Source of the DNA: Oceanirhabdus seepicola
GTDB taxonomy: Bacteria > Bacillota > Clostridia > Clostridiales > Clostridiaceae
Direction of reading: 5' to 3'
Assembly: GCF_023684385.1 (NCBI RefSeq)
Contig: NZ_JAGSOJ010000002.1
Location: forward strand, 186,001-250,000
Length of the DNA stretch: 64,000 bases
A model generated the notes under the pieces. The model ran no database searches, was not told the DNA's origin, and saw only the letters and a program-made list of their open reading frames with translations. Shown piece after piece: positions 34,614 to 43,873 of the stretch. Position 1 is the stretch's first letter, and each line of letters begins with the position of its first letter. Made by a program: the position numbers and the translations under genes.

Positions 34614-34653
34614 TTGTTATTGAATTAACAATCCTAAAGTGTTACACTATTCT
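34614..34653 (+). promoter_or_regulatory. Rex operator and promoter of the group-B-like hydrogenase operon
   Basis: TTGTTAT-TGAA-TTAACAA (34614-34631) matches the Rex consensus TTGTTAA-N4-TTAACAA at 13 of 14 positions. Candidate promoter elements overlap it: TTGAAT (34620-34625), 17 nt, TACACT (34643-34648), or TTAACA (34625-34630), 17 nt, TATTCT (34648-34653). Rex is the NADH/NAD+-sensing repressor of fermentative genes in Clostridia, so this operon should be derepressed at high NADH. Confidence 0.65.
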
Positions 34654-34712
34654 TGGAAATTATTATATATGAAGGAAATTATCTTACGTTTTCATAAAGA
34701 CAATAAATTTTT

Positions 34713-34751
34713 GGAGGTGAAAAGCTTCAAAATATATTGAAGCTGAATATA
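34713..34751 (+). promoter_or_regulatory. Distant SD with an intervening hairpin before the ferredoxin-like gene
   Basis: GGAGGTGA (34713-34720) is 30 nt from ATG 34751. The gap contains GCTTCAA-AATATA-TTGAAGC (part of a perfect 8-bp stem, 34723-34744). With the hairpin folded, only AA and GAATAT remain, giving 8-nt spacing. An in-frame TGA at 34718-34720 excludes an upstream start. Confidence 0.65.
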
Positions 34752-34999
34752 TGGTTACTATAGAGATTTGTGTTGGTAGTGCATGTCATTTAAAAGGTTC
34801 TTATCATGTTGTTAATAGACTTCAGGAAATAGTTAAGGTTAAATCATTAGAGAATGAAGTTGAGATTAAGGCTGCTTTCTGTTTAGGAAGATGTACTGAA
34901 TCGGTATCTGTTAGAGTCAATGATAATAAAATTCACTCCGTTTCTCCAGAGCAGGTGGATGAGTTTTTTGAAAAAGAAATATTATCTTTACTAAGATAA
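34751..34999 (+). CDS. NuoE/HydC-like thioredoxin-fold [2Fe-2S] ferredoxin
   Basis: 82 aa, equal to the C-terminal domain of HydC alone. Cluster cysteines: CVGSAC (C7, C12) and CLGRC (about C43, C47), the 2+2 pattern of thioredoxin-like [2Fe-2S] proteins. It probably transfers electrons to the [FeFe]-hydrogenase encoded 62 bp downstream. Start context is unusual: SD and ATG are bridged by a hairpin. Confidence 0.88.
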   Translation: MVTIEICVGSACHLKGSYHVVNRLQEIVKVKSLENEVEIKAAFCLGRCTESVSVRVNDNKIHSVSPEQVDEFFEKEILSLLR

Positions 35000-35061
35000 T
35001 TTTTTTATGGATACTTGTTAAAAAAATAACCATTTAATCAGGGCTATAGGAGGAAGAAGTT

Positions 35062-36537
35062 ATGGGGAAGGGAAGCAATGTTGAGTTAATGAAATTTGAA
35101 AGTGATGTTCAACAGATAAAATATGATGTTTTGAAAGAAGTGGCTAGTGTAGCATTTCAGGGTATAGATTGTGATGTAAATAAGATTGCAAAAAAGATGG
35201 TACCAGGTCCTAAACCTATAAGTAGATGTTGTATATATCACGAGAGAGAAATTATTAGAGAAAGAGTGATACTTGCAAATGGTGGGGATATTGGGAATGA
35301 GAATATAATAGAGGTTATTCCAGCGGCATGTGATGAATGTCCTATAGATAGATATAAGATTACAGAAGCTTGTAGAGGGTGCTTGTCTCATAAATGCGCT
35401 AAAGCATGTCCGTTTAATGCTATAGAGATTGTTGGTGGAAGACCAGTGATTAACTATGATTTATGTAAAGAGTGTGGTAGATGTCAAAAGGCATGTCCGT
35501 ATAATGCCATTGCTGATATACAGAGACCATGTATAAGGGCATGTGGAGCAAAATCTATTTCAATAAATGATGAAAAAAAAGCTGTTATAGATAATTCAAA
35601 ATGTGTCAGTTGTGGACAATGTTCACAAGCGTGTCCATTTGGAGCGATAATGGATAAATCACAGATAAGTGATGTTATAAAAGATATAGTGGATGAATCA
35701 AGACAGCATAATATATATGCAATAATAGCTCCAGCAATAGCAAGTCAGTTTACTTTTGCTAATATTGGACAAGTAGTTAGTGCTATAAAGAAAGTGGGAT
35801 TTAATGATGTTGTAGAGGTTGCACTTGGGGCAGATATTATTGCAGAGCATGAAGCAAAAGAATTTGCAGAAGTGATGGAAGATAAAGAATTTATGACAAC
35901 ATCATGTTGTCCAGCATTTGTTGAGTATATTACAAAGAATTATCCAGAGTTAATTGATAATATGTCAACATCTGTATCTCCTATGATAGCAACAGCTAGA
36001 TTGATAAAGGATACAGATAAGAATGCAAAGGTAGCTTTCATAGGACCATGTATGGCTAAGAAGATGGAGGCAAAGAAAAGTGATATTGAAGATGGGGTAG
36101 ATTATGTTTTAACATTTGAGGAATTACTAGCAATGCTTGATGCTGCTGATATAAATGTTAAGGAATGCCCTGAGGCACAACTAAATAATGGTTCTTATTA
36201 TGGAAGGATATTCGCAAGAAGCGGAGGGGTAACAGAAGCCATAATACAAGCTATAAAGGAATATGACATACAAGGGGAATTTAAGCCTATTAAGTGTGAT
36301 GGTTTAAAAGAGTGTGACAAGGCATTGAAAATGGCAAAGATTAAAAGGTTACAGGGGAACTTCATTGAAGGTATGGCCTGTGAAGGTGGATGTATCCACG
36401 GTGCTGGTTCAATCTCATTTGGACCAAAGAGTAAAACTATTGTAGATCAATATGGTGACAAGGCTATTGAAAAGAAAATAAAAGACTCATTGAGAATATT
36501 CAATATAGATAAGATAAAATTGCATAGGAAACATTAA
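35062..36537 (+). CDS. Monomeric-type [FeFe]-hydrogenase with multiple [4Fe-4S] clusters (group B-like)
   Basis: 491 aa. SD ATAGGAGGAAG. The N-terminus (about 1-95) includes CCIYHERE and CDECP; then ferredoxin repeats (CRGCLSHKCAKACP, CKECGRCQKACP, CIRACGAKS and CVSCGQCSQACP), followed by the H-cluster domain: TTSCCPAF (about 298-305), IGPCMAKK and EGMACEGGCIHGAGS. All H-cluster Cys ligands are present. The layout, lacking NuoE/NuoF fusions and with the L3 motif ACEGGC, matches clostridial group B enzymes. The physiological direction is uncertain; the partner is probably the small [2Fe-2S] protein just upstream. Rex-type control is suggested by the operator. Confidence 0.9.
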   Translation: MGKGSNVELMKFESDVQQIKYDVLKEVASVAFQGIDCDVNKIAKKMVPGPKPISRCCIYHEREIIRERVILANGGDIGNENIIEVIPAACDECPIDRYKITEACRGCLSHKCAKACPFNAIEIVGGRPVINYDLCKECGRCQKACPYNAIADIQRPCIRACGAKSISINDEKKAVIDNSKCVSCGQCSQACPFGAIMDKSQISDVIKDIVDESRQHNIYAIIAPAIASQFTFANIGQVVSAIKKVGFNDVVEVALGADIIAEHEAKEFAEVMEDKEFMTTSCCPAFVEYITKNYPELIDNMSTSVSPMIATARLIKDTDKNAKVAFIGPCMAKKMEAKKSDIEDGVDYVLTFEELLAMLDAADINVKECPEAQLNNGSYYGRIFARSGGVTEAIIQAIKEYDIQGEFKPIKCDGLKECDKALKMAKIKRLQGNFIEGMACEGGCIHGAGSISFGPKSKTIVDQYGDKAIEKKIKDSLRIFNIDKIKLHRKH

Positions 36538-36570
36538 CTTCTCCTGAAGTAATAAAATATATCGTACTGA

Positions 36571-36606
36571 AAAACACCAGAATTAATCCAAAGGTTCTGG
36601 TGTTTT
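36571..36606. terminator. Bidirectional terminator after the hydrogenase
   Basis: AAAACACCAGAA (36571-36582), 12-nt loop, TTCTGGTGTTTT (36595-36606), between convergent genes. Confidence 0.88.
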
Positions 36607-36613
36607 ATTGTGT

Positions 36614-37174
36614 TTAAGAAACTTTTGATAATTTAAGTTTAAATTTGTATTCTACAGAAGAGTTTTTTTTCATGGTTAGTATAGTAATTGGAATATTATT
36701 TTTAAAATCTTTAGTATCTTTAATAGGGACAGATCTTGATGAGTTAATATTTCCAAAAGGTTCATTTGAGGAACTAATATCAGGTTGATTTGCTAGAAAT
36801 ACAATACACTGAGTTTCTGAATCTTTGAAAGTTATCAACACATAGGTGTGTTTTATATCCCTGCTTGTGGAAAAAGTGTTTATAGAATCTATTAATAGTG
36901 TTTTTTTAATTAAATTCCCGTCTATACATTGCTCTACCCATATGTGAATATTATATGTGTAGTCTTTTCTTAAACCATTGAGCTTAAATAAATATGATGA
37001 GTTTATATTTTGACTTCTAAGGAGGAGTCTATCAAGTTCATCTAATGGAATACTCTCAATGGTGATGTTCTTTGTAATGTATCTTTTTAGGTCATACTTC
37101 TCAATAATAAGGACTACTTGAGAAGTTATTAATAGTATTAATACTATTAATAAAAGAACATTATACTTTTTCAT
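36614..37174 (-). CDS. Membrane-anchored protein of unknown function
   Basis: 186 aa. Residues 4-24 are one hydrophobic anchor (NVLLLIVLILLITSQVVLII); the rest is an extracytoplasmic beta-rich domain ending KNSSVEYKFKLKLSKVS. No family recognised. A decayed copy of its 3' end exists at 47670-47795, so this gene type was duplicated around the WG-repeat region. Convergent with the hydrogenase gene and divergent from the xylose sensor operon. Confidence 0.55.
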   Translation of the reverse strand: MKKYNVLLLIVLILLITSQVVLIIEKYDLKRYITKNITIESIPLDELDRLLLRSQNINSSYLFKLNGLRKDYTYNIHIWVEQCIDGNLIKKTLLIDSINTFSTSRDIKHTYVLITFKDSETQCIVFLANQPDISSSNEPFGNINSSRSVPIKDTKDFKNNIPITILTMKKNSSVEYKFKLKLSKVS

Positions 37175-37399
37175 GAGACCACCTCACTTTAGAATATGCT
37201 GAAGATTGGGTAAATTCTATAGTATTACATGGAAAACTTAACTGAATGAAAAGTTTAAAAAAGCCCCGCAGGTGCTTTTTAAAACAATAATCTCCCCTAT
37301 GATGACAAGAAATTACTAGAGGGAAAGAATCGATTTTGAAGAATTATATAATAATAGAGGATATAAAGAACTTGAAGAGTTTATATAGGAGAGCTGAAT

Positions 37400-38359
37400 A
37401 TGAAAAACAGTGGAGAAAGAATTTTTTTAAATAGAATAATTGTAATCTTAATAACTATGATATTGATAACGTCAGGGATAATGATGTATGTTAATAGGTT
37501 ATTAGACTATAAGGTGGATAGTATGAAGCCTAATTATCACTTCTATTTCATAGGGCAGAATAAGGTAGATCCTTTCTGGCAGGAGGTTATGATAGGGGTG
37601 AAAGAGGGAGCATCAGAATATGATGTTATGGTTGAATATAATGCTCCTAGATTCACAAATATTGAGGAACAGCTTAAGTATATAGATATTGCTGTATTAT
37701 CAAATGTGGATGGAATAATAACACATGCATTTAATAATGAGGACTATAGAGAGGTAATAAATAGAGCACAGGAGAAGGGGATACCTGTTATTCTCGTAGA
37801 AAATGATCTTCCTAATAGCAATATAGATGCTTTTGTTGGGGCAAATAGTTTTCAGTTAGGTGAGAAAGCAGCTAATCTCATGATTAAAGGAACTGGTGGG
37901 ATAGCGGATATTGCAGTAATTGAGGGTGGTGGATATGAGGAAAATTCCTCTGCCAATGATAATAAAGTCAATGGGTTTATAAGTTCACTTAAGGATAATA
38001 ATTTCATGAATATAATTGAAACAAAGTCATCAAAGCTTGGAATACTAAGTGCTGAGGAGATAACGGAGAATATATTAAAGAATAATGAGAATGTTGATGC
38101 TATATACACAACAAATTCCATAGATACTATGGGTGCTGCTCAGGCTATAATTGACAACAATAAGGTTGGAAAGGTGAAGCTTGTTGGATATGGTGATACT
38201 GAGGAGATAAAAAGACTTATTGAACAAGGTGTTGTTTATGGAACTATAATAGGGAACCCTAAGCAGATTGGTTTAAAGAGTATAGAGACTCTTGTTCAGG
38301 TAAAACAGGGAAAGAGTGTATCAACGTTTATTGATACAGGTTTTAGGATTATTAAATAG
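37400..38359 (+). CDS. xylFII: XylFII-type sugar-sensing periplasmic-binding-like protein
   Basis: 319 aa. One N-terminal membrane anchor (about 11-30) rather than a lipobox, then a type I periplasmic binding fold (YFIGQNKVDPFWQEVMIGVKEGASEY; GIITHAFNNEDYREVINRAQEKGIPVILVEND; AIYTTNSIDTMGAAQAI). It is followed at once by a LytS-type kinase and a YesN-type regulator. In Clostridium beijerinckii an equivalent XylFII binds D-xylose and activates LytS, which signals through YesN to xylFGH; the same gene order here supports that role. Ligand specificity is not proven by sequence. Confidence 0.82.
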   Translation: MKNSGERIFLNRIIVILITMILITSGIMMYVNRLLDYKVDSMKPNYHFYFIGQNKVDPFWQEVMIGVKEGASEYDVMVEYNAPRFTNIEEQLKYIDIAVLSNVDGIITHAFNNEDYREVINRAQEKGIPVILVENDLPNSNIDAFVGANSFQLGEKAANLMIKGTGGIADIAVIEGGGYEENSSANDNKVNGFISSLKDNNFMNIIETKSSKLGILSAEEITENILKNNENVDAIYTTNSIDTMGAAQAIIDNNKVGKVKLVGYGDTEEIKRLIEQGVVYGTIIGNPKQIGLKSIETLVQVKQGKSVSTFIDTGFRIIK

Positions 38360-38376
38360 AGACAGTGGGTGATTTT

Positions 38377-39891
38377 GTGAAGGAGTTATTCAGGTTAAGT
38401 AGTTTTAGATCTAAAATGATATTGGCAATTCTTGTGATAACAGCGGTGTTTGGTGCTACAAACATTTACTCATATATTAATGGAAAAGAAGGTCTTGAAA
38501 AATTCTCACATATAATAGATGAATATGTATATCTTAATGAACTTGGAGAGGACATAATAACATTAGAAACAGAAGTTGAGAAGTATCTTTCTTCAAAGTC
38601 TTCCGCGGCTTTATTGAATTACTATAATATACATAGTAAACTCAGCGAAAAGGCTAAGGCCATAAGTCGAGATAATAGTTTTAGTGAGTATGATACTATG
38701 ATGAAAGATATTAGTTATATGATAGATGAAATGTTGAAAGAAGCAGATGAGGCTATAAATGCAAAGCGTGGAAGGAGCAGTAGTGAATATAATAATCATT
38801 TTATAAGAACATATAAGATAAGTGAATATATAAAATTCTATGTAAATAATCTTCTTAATAATAAGCTAAAGACAGGTTCTATTGAATATGAGGTTATAAG
38901 CAGTAATCAAGAAAGGATCAATGTTTTTAATATTTTGTTTATTGTTATGGTTATAGTATTTAGTATAATAACGGCAGTGGTATTTACATACAAGATAACG
39001 CAACCTATAATTGATCTCTCTAATGCGGCTGAGCAGATTTCAAAGGGAAATTACGATATTGAACATATAAATGTAGAGACTCATGATGAGCTTAAAACAT
39101 TGGCAACAGGTTTTACTAAGATGGCAGATAGTATAAAGCTTCATATTGAGGGTATAAAGACTCAAGCTGAGACAGAAAAGAGACTAAAGGAGCAGGAGAT
39201 GCAGAACTTAAAAATGAAGAATCTTCTTAAGGATGCGGAACTAAAGTCACTCCAGTCTCAGATAAATCCGCACTTTCTTTTCAATACTTTAAATGCAGCA
39301 TCTCAGCTTTCAGCCATGGAGGGGGCTGATAGGTCATCTGAGTTCATTTTGAAAGCAGCAGAGTTATTTAGATATAGTCTTAGAAAGTTAGAAGAACCTG
39401 TGACAATAATGGAGGAGGTTAATAATGTTAGTGCTTATATGTACATTCTTAAAACAAGATTCGGAGATAGGATAAGTTTCTCAGTAGATGTGGATGAGAG
39501 TGTTAAGGAACAGAAAATTCCTTGTACAATAATCCAACCTATAGTTGAAAATGCATATATACATGGACTTGAGGAAATAGAGGAGCATGGAGAGATACTT
39601 TTAAAGGTTAAAGATTATAATGATACCATAGAGGTGACAGTTAAGGATAATGGTGCAGGGATGGAAAAAGACAAGGTTATGGAGATACTTAATCCCAGCG
39701 GTGATAAGGGCAGCAGTGGTCATGTTACTGGAATTGGTACCCAAAATGTTATTGATAGGTTAAAACTTTTCTATGGAATAAGTGATACGGAAGACATAAT
39801 TCATATAGAGAGCCAAAAAGGTGTGGGAACATCGGTTACATTAAAGATTCCAAAGGGCAATTTTACTAATATAAAAGGTTATGGGGTGTAG
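38377..39891 (+). CDS. lytS: LytS/YesM-type sensor histidine kinase
   Basis: 504 aa from GTG 38377 (preceded by GGGTGAT); GTG 38365 is an alternative start. Membrane segments at about 10-28 and 185-207 bracket an extracytoplasmic helical sensor domain. Then come HAMP (about 208-260, ITQPIIDLSNAAEQISKGNY), a coiled coil, the His_kinase domain with QSQINPHFLFNTLNA (phospho-accepting His) and the HATPase motifs DNGAGMEKDK and GIGTQNVIDRL. It should receive the sugar signal from XylFII through its outer domain and phosphorylate the YesN regulator encoded 2 bp downstream. Confidence 0.9.
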   Translation: MKELFRLSSFRSKMILAILVITAVFGATNIYSYINGKEGLEKFSHIIDEYVYLNELGEDIITLETEVEKYLSSKSSAALLNYYNIHSKLSEKAKAISRDNSFSEYDTMMKDISYMIDEMLKEADEAINAKRGRSSSEYNNHFIRTYKISEYIKFYVNNLLNNKLKTGSIEYEVISSNQERINVFNILFIVMVIVFSIITAVVFTYKITQPIIDLSNAAEQISKGNYDIEHINVETHDELKTLATGFTKMADSIKLHIEGIKTQAETEKRLKEQEMQNLKMKNLLKDAELKSLQSQINPHFLFNTLNAASQLSAMEGADRSSEFILKAAELFRYSLRKLEEPVTIMEEVNNVSAYMYILKTRFGDRISFSVDVDESVKEQKIPCTIIQPIVENAYIHGLEEIEEHGEILLKVKDYNDTIEVTVKDNGAGMEKDKVMEILNPSGDKGSSGHVTGIGTQNVIDRLKLFYGISDTEDIIHIESQKGVGTSVTLKIPKGNFTNIKGYGV

Positions 39892-39893
39892 AT

Positions 39894-41474
39894 ATGATAA
39901 AGCTTCTTATTGTAGATGATGAATACTTAGCATTGGATTTTATAAAGTTTGTTGTGGAGAAGAACTTTGATGATATTGAGATAGTTGGCACAGCAAGGTC
40001 AGGAAGAGAGGGTATTGAGAAGGCGATAGAGCTTAAACCAGATGTGATTTTTATGGATATAAGAATGCCGGGAATAAATGGTATTGAGGCAATAGCTAAG
40101 ATACAGGAGAGAGTTGATGATATTTATTTTATTATTACAACAGCATATGAATATTTCGATTATGCAAAAGAGGCGGTTAAGTTGGGTGTGTATGAATATC
40201 TGCTTAAACCAATTAACAAGGATAAGATGATTGATGTGCTAAAAGCTATTAAGAGAGAAATAAAGGATAAACGAGAAGCACTTCAAAGAGAGATGATACT
40301 TAAAGAAAAGGTAAATAAGGTGCTTCCTATAATTGAAGGTCAGTTTATTTACTCTAAGATGATAAATTCAAAAACAAAAGGAATTGCATTTTATCAGGAT
40401 ATGTTCTCCATGAATCTCAATTATGGATATACAATAATGGGGATTGTTAAACATAAGAAGGAAGATTCAAAGGAAGAGGAGATAAATGATAGCTTGATGG
40501 ATCAAGAGTTCTTTGAAATATTTACTCATGAGATCAAGAAACTCACACCATGTCTTGTAGGATTACCTTTGGTTGACAGGGTAGTTGCATACATTCCAGT
40601 TAAAGAAATTGAGGATACGTATGAAATCAGAAATAGGTCAATAGATATAGCTCGTAAATTATACAAGAGAATAGATGATAAAATAAGAATAGAGTATAGA
40701 ATAGGAATTGGAAGACCGTATACTATAGAGAACTTTTCAAACGGGTGTAATGAAGCTTATATGGCTGCGAATCTCCCAAATCTTCATAAGGTAACTCATT
40801 TTGAAGATGTTGCAATAACAACGGAAAAAGTAGATGATTACCCTAAGGTTAAGGAGAGTATATTAATAAATAAGACACTTATGGGTGATAAGGAAGGGGC
40901 TCTGAGAGCCTTCGAGAATCTTTTCTTGTATTTTACATCAAATTTCAGTGATGATCTTGATAAGATAAAATCTTATCTTATAGAGATACTAATACTGATG
41001 AAAAGAAATATACCATATGATATATTGCAAAAGGACCTATATGAACATAAATATCTTAGGAAACTTTTAAAGATTACAAATCTTGATGTGTTGAAGATGA
41101 CATTTTCAGATCATCTTAAGAGTATTATTACAGGAATTAATGAGGAGAGAGAGCAAGAACTTCATGGAATAATTGCCAATGTTCTTGATTATATGGAGCG
41201 TAACTATAACAAGAACATTAGCTTAAATGATCTTGCTGAGGAGTTCAATATGAGTTATCACTATTTCAGTAAATTCTTTAAGGAATCCACAGGAAAGAAA
41301 TTTGTTGATTATTTAACTGAGATAAGAATTGAGAAGTCAAAGGAATTACTGAAACAGGGAAATTTAAGTGTGAAAGAAGTATGCTATGAGATAGGTTATA
41401 GAGATCCAAACTATTTTAGTAAAGCATTTAGGAAGGCTACAGGAGTAACACCCACAGAGTTTAGGAAAAATTGA
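39894..41474 (+). CDS. yesN: YesN-type response regulator with AraC DNA-binding domain
   Basis: 526 aa. N-terminal receiver domain with the acidic pocket LIVDDE and phospho-acceptor D55 (VIFMDIRMPG), Thr/Ser and Lys switch residues (TTAYE, LKPINK). The middle region (about 150-410) is the poorly conserved YesN linker. The C-terminal AraC double helix-turn-helix (about 425-526) contains FNMSYHYFSKFFKESTGKKF and VCYEIGYRDPNYFSKAFRKATGVTP. Expected target: the xylF promoter at 49434-49592. Nearly contiguous with lytS. Confidence 0.92.
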   Translation: MIKLLIVDDEYLALDFIKFVVEKNFDDIEIVGTARSGREGIEKAIELKPDVIFMDIRMPGINGIEAIAKIQERVDDIYFIITTAYEYFDYAKEAVKLGVYEYLLKPINKDKMIDVLKAIKREIKDKREALQREMILKEKVNKVLPIIEGQFIYSKMINSKTKGIAFYQDMFSMNLNYGYTIMGIVKHKKEDSKEEEINDSLMDQEFFEIFTHEIKKLTPCLVGLPLVDRVVAYIPVKEIEDTYEIRNRSIDIARKLYKRIDDKIRIEYRIGIGRPYTIENFSNGCNEAYMAANLPNLHKVTHFEDVAITTEKVDDYPKVKESILINKTLMGDKEGALRAFENLFLYFTSNFSDDLDKIKSYLIEILILMKRNIPYDILQKDLYEHKYLRKLLKITNLDVLKMTFSDHLKSIITGINEEREQELHGIIANVLDYMERNYNKNISLNDLAEEFNMSYHYFSKFFKESTGKKFVDYLTEIRIEKSKELLKQGNLSVKEVCYEIGYRDPNYFSKAFRKATGVTPTEFRKN

Positions 41475-41520
41475 GTATATAATTTATGGGAGCGATTTTA
41501 ATTAATGGGGGGATGTTGGG

Positions 41521-42588
41521 GTGAAGCAATTAAAGGTATTATTTATTTTAATATTAGTTGGAATTTTAACTGTTCTTATAACAATTACAGCATCTAAGAT
41601 AAGTAGTATTTCTAAGATTGAAGATGGGAAGAAAGAACAAGAAAAAAATGTGAGTCGTAAGGTTAAAGTTGGATTTTCAATGGGGACTCTTAAAGAGGAG
41701 CGATGGCTAAAGGATAGAGATATCTTAATGGCTAAGATTCAGGAGTATGGTGGAGAGATAATAATTAAGAATGCCAATAATGATGATGATGACCAGATAA
41801 AACAGGTACAGTATCTTCTAAAACAAGGGATAGATGTACTTATTCTTGTTGCTAATGATCATACTAAAGCATCTACAGCTGTTAAGATGGCCAAGGATGC
41901 AGGGGTGAAGGTCATAGCATATGACAGATTAGTCCTTGATTCTAATGCAGATGTGTATCTTTCATTCGATAATGTAGCAGTGGGAGAGAAGATGGCTAAG
42001 GCAATAGTAAATAAAATTGCTAGATCTAAAATTATTATAATTCATGGAGATCCAAGTGATAACAACACTAGACTCATTAGAAAAGGTTATTACAATGTGC
42101 TTCAGGAGTATATTGATGATGGGTATATTGAGGTTATTGGTGAGTATTGGGCAGAGGACTGGATGCAGGAGTATGCATTTAATACAACTAATGAGCTTCT
42201 AGCAGAAAAAGTGAAATTTGATGGTGTAATTGCAGGAAATGATAGTCTTGCAGGTGGAGTTATAAGAGCACTTGCAGAACATAGATTAGCAGGTAAGGTA
42301 TATGTTACAGGGCAGGATGCAGACCTTGATGGATGTCAGAGAATTGTTGAAGGTACTCAACTTATGACAGTATATAAATCCATGGAGGATATGGCAACAG
42401 CAGGTGCGGAAATAGCTATGAAACTTGCTAGAGGCGAAGAACTAGGAATAGAAGAAACCATCAGTGATGGAACATATGATATACCTTATTACGTTATAGA
42501 TGTATATGCAGTAGATAAATATAATATTGATGAAACTATTATAAAGGATGGATTCCATTTGAGGAATCAGGTTTATAGGGAGAATTAA
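41521..42588 (+). CDS. Membrane-anchored XylF-like sugar-binding protein
   Basis: 355 aa, GTG start. Residues about 6-27 are an uncleaved-looking hydrophobic anchor without a lipobox Cys; then a XylF-type binding domain (KVGFSMGTLKEERWLKDRDI, DVLILVANDHTKAST, VIAYDRLVLDSNADVYLSFDN, GQDADLDGCQRIVEGTQLMT). It aligns over its length with XylF encoded at 49593 (ERW..D, AYDRL, YxSFDNV, GQDA). It is the last gene of the sensor operon, so it may be a second sensor or accessory receptor rather than the transporter's binding protein. Confidence 0.8.
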   Translation: MKQLKVLFILILVGILTVLITITASKISSISKIEDGKKEQEKNVSRKVKVGFSMGTLKEERWLKDRDILMAKIQEYGGEIIIKNANNDDDDQIKQVQYLLKQGIDVLILVANDHTKASTAVKMAKDAGVKVIAYDRLVLDSNADVYLSFDNVAVGEKMAKAIVNKIARSKIIIIHGDPSDNNTRLIRKGYYNVLQEYIDDGYIEVIGEYWAEDWMQEYAFNTTNELLAEKVKFDGVIAGNDSLAGGVIRALAEHRLAGKVYVTGQDADLDGCQRIVEGTQLMTVYKSMEDMATAGAEIAMKLARGEELGIEETISDGTYDIPYYVIDVYAVDKYNIDETIIKDGFHLRNQVYREN

Positions 42589-42618
42589 CAAGCTCAGCCT
42601 TGTGGCTGGGCTTGTTTA
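42588..42618 (+). terminator. Terminator of the xylose sensor operon
   Basis: ACAAGCTCAGCC-TTGT-GGCTGGGCTTGT with one mismatch pair, followed by TTTATT. It starts at the stop codon of the XylF-like gene. Confidence 0.8.
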
Positions 42619-43755
42619 TTCTACAAAATTCAAAGCATCTTCAAAAACCGGTTTAACAACCTCATTACCATTCTTATCTATATAACCGTATTTTTCGTTA
42701 AGAATAACTACTGATAATCCATTGGAGAATGGGTAAGTTTCATCATATTTGGGTTTTACTATTACCTTACCATCTTTATTTAAATATCCTGATTTATCAC
42801 CAGTATAAATTTCAATCATACCTTCAATACAATCACCGAGATAATAATATTTTGGTTTTATAACCCAATTACCAGAAGTATCAATCATACCTACTTTACA
42901 ATCTAATTCAACTGCAGCAAGTCCTTCGGAAAAATGAGAAGTTAGACTAAATTTAGGCTTAATGACCCATGAACCATCTTTATCTATGAATCCAACTTTG
43001 GCATTTAGTGTAGCTGATGCAAGCCCTTCATGAAAGCTACCGCTGTCCTCAAAAATTGGCTCTATTGCCCATTCGCCAGTTTTATCTATATAGCCTATTT
43101 CCCCTTTTGAATTAGCCTTAGGGGCTAATCCTTCTGAGAAACCAAGAATGAGTTCGTAGTTGTTATCATCAGAAAAAATGAATGCAATATTTCCGTTAGT
43201 ATCTATATAACCTTCTTTTTCTTCATCATTTTCATAATAGGAAACATAAGCTAATCCATCTGAAAATTCATGAATCGAAAAAAAACGAGGTTCTACAATC
43301 CAATTTCCTTCTTTATCAATTATTCCATATGAAGACCTAAGTCCAATGAACGCTCTATCATTATTAAAGAACATACCTGTTGAACCACTTGCATAATCAC
43401 CTATAAATATAGGCTTAATAACCCAATCCCCTAGCTTATTAATAAAACCCCATTTGCCATTTTCAGCTTGTGCTTTTGCTAAGCTATCTGAAAATTGACA
43501 AACGTCTTTAAAACTCATAGTAGGATCTTTAACCCAATTCCCTTCTTTGTCGATAACACCCCATTTACCTTCATGCTTAACCATAGCCAGTGGTTCATCT
43601 TTAACATCCTCAATAGTGATTGTTTCTTCTTTGACTGAATTTAAAAGAGTACTTTTTTTATTTGATGGTTTGGTAGAATCACAACTACACAAATCAAACA
43701 TCAAAAAAACTTGAATAAAGAATAAGAACATTAATTTTTTTTTTACATTTTTCAT
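42616..43755 (-). CDS. WG-repeat lipoprotein A
   Basis: 379 aa from ATG 43755 (SD GGGGGTG); the GTG at 43764 lies in the SD. Lipoprotein-type signal (FLMFDLCSC, lipobox-like Cys at about 27), then about nine WG/KWG repeats of roughly 35-40 residues (pattern KxGxIDKxGxWVIKPxF). WG repeats are thought to form beta-solenoid or propeller-like surfaces; their ligand is unknown. It is very similar to the gene at 46410-47558, including upstream DNA, so the two come from a recent duplication. Confidence 0.82.
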   Translation of the reverse strand: MKNVKKKLMFLFFIQVFLMFDLCSCDSTKPSNKKSTLLNSVKEETITIEDVKDEPLAMVKHEGKWGVIDKEGNWVKDPTMSFKDVCQFSDSLAKAQAENGKWGFINKLGDWVIKPIFIGDYASGSTGMFFNNDRAFIGLRSSYGIIDKEGNWIVEPRFFSIHEFSDGLAYVSYYENDEEKEGYIDTNGNIAFIFSDDNNYELILGFSEGLAPKANSKGEIGYIDKTGEWAIEPIFEDSGSFHEGLASATLNAKVGFIDKDGSWVIKPKFSLTSHFSEGLAAVELDCKVGMIDTSGNWVIKPKYYYLGDCIEGMIEIYTGDKSGYLNKDGKVIVKPKYDETYPFSNGLSVVILNEKYGYIDKNGNEVVKPVFEDALNFVE

Positions 43756-43873
43756 ATTTAACACCCCCGAAAATCAATAAGTATTATATAGAATAAAAGG
43801 TTTCTTGTGATTGTAAAGAAAGTTTTGGAAATATAAATTTATGTGGATGCTTATTATGTTAAGCTATTTAATC

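Noticed and set aside
37257..37281. Terminator AAAAAGC...GCTTTTT upstream of xylFII
   Set aside because: Seven-base stem with a GC-rich loop and no gene upstream on the plus strand that needs it; significance unclear.
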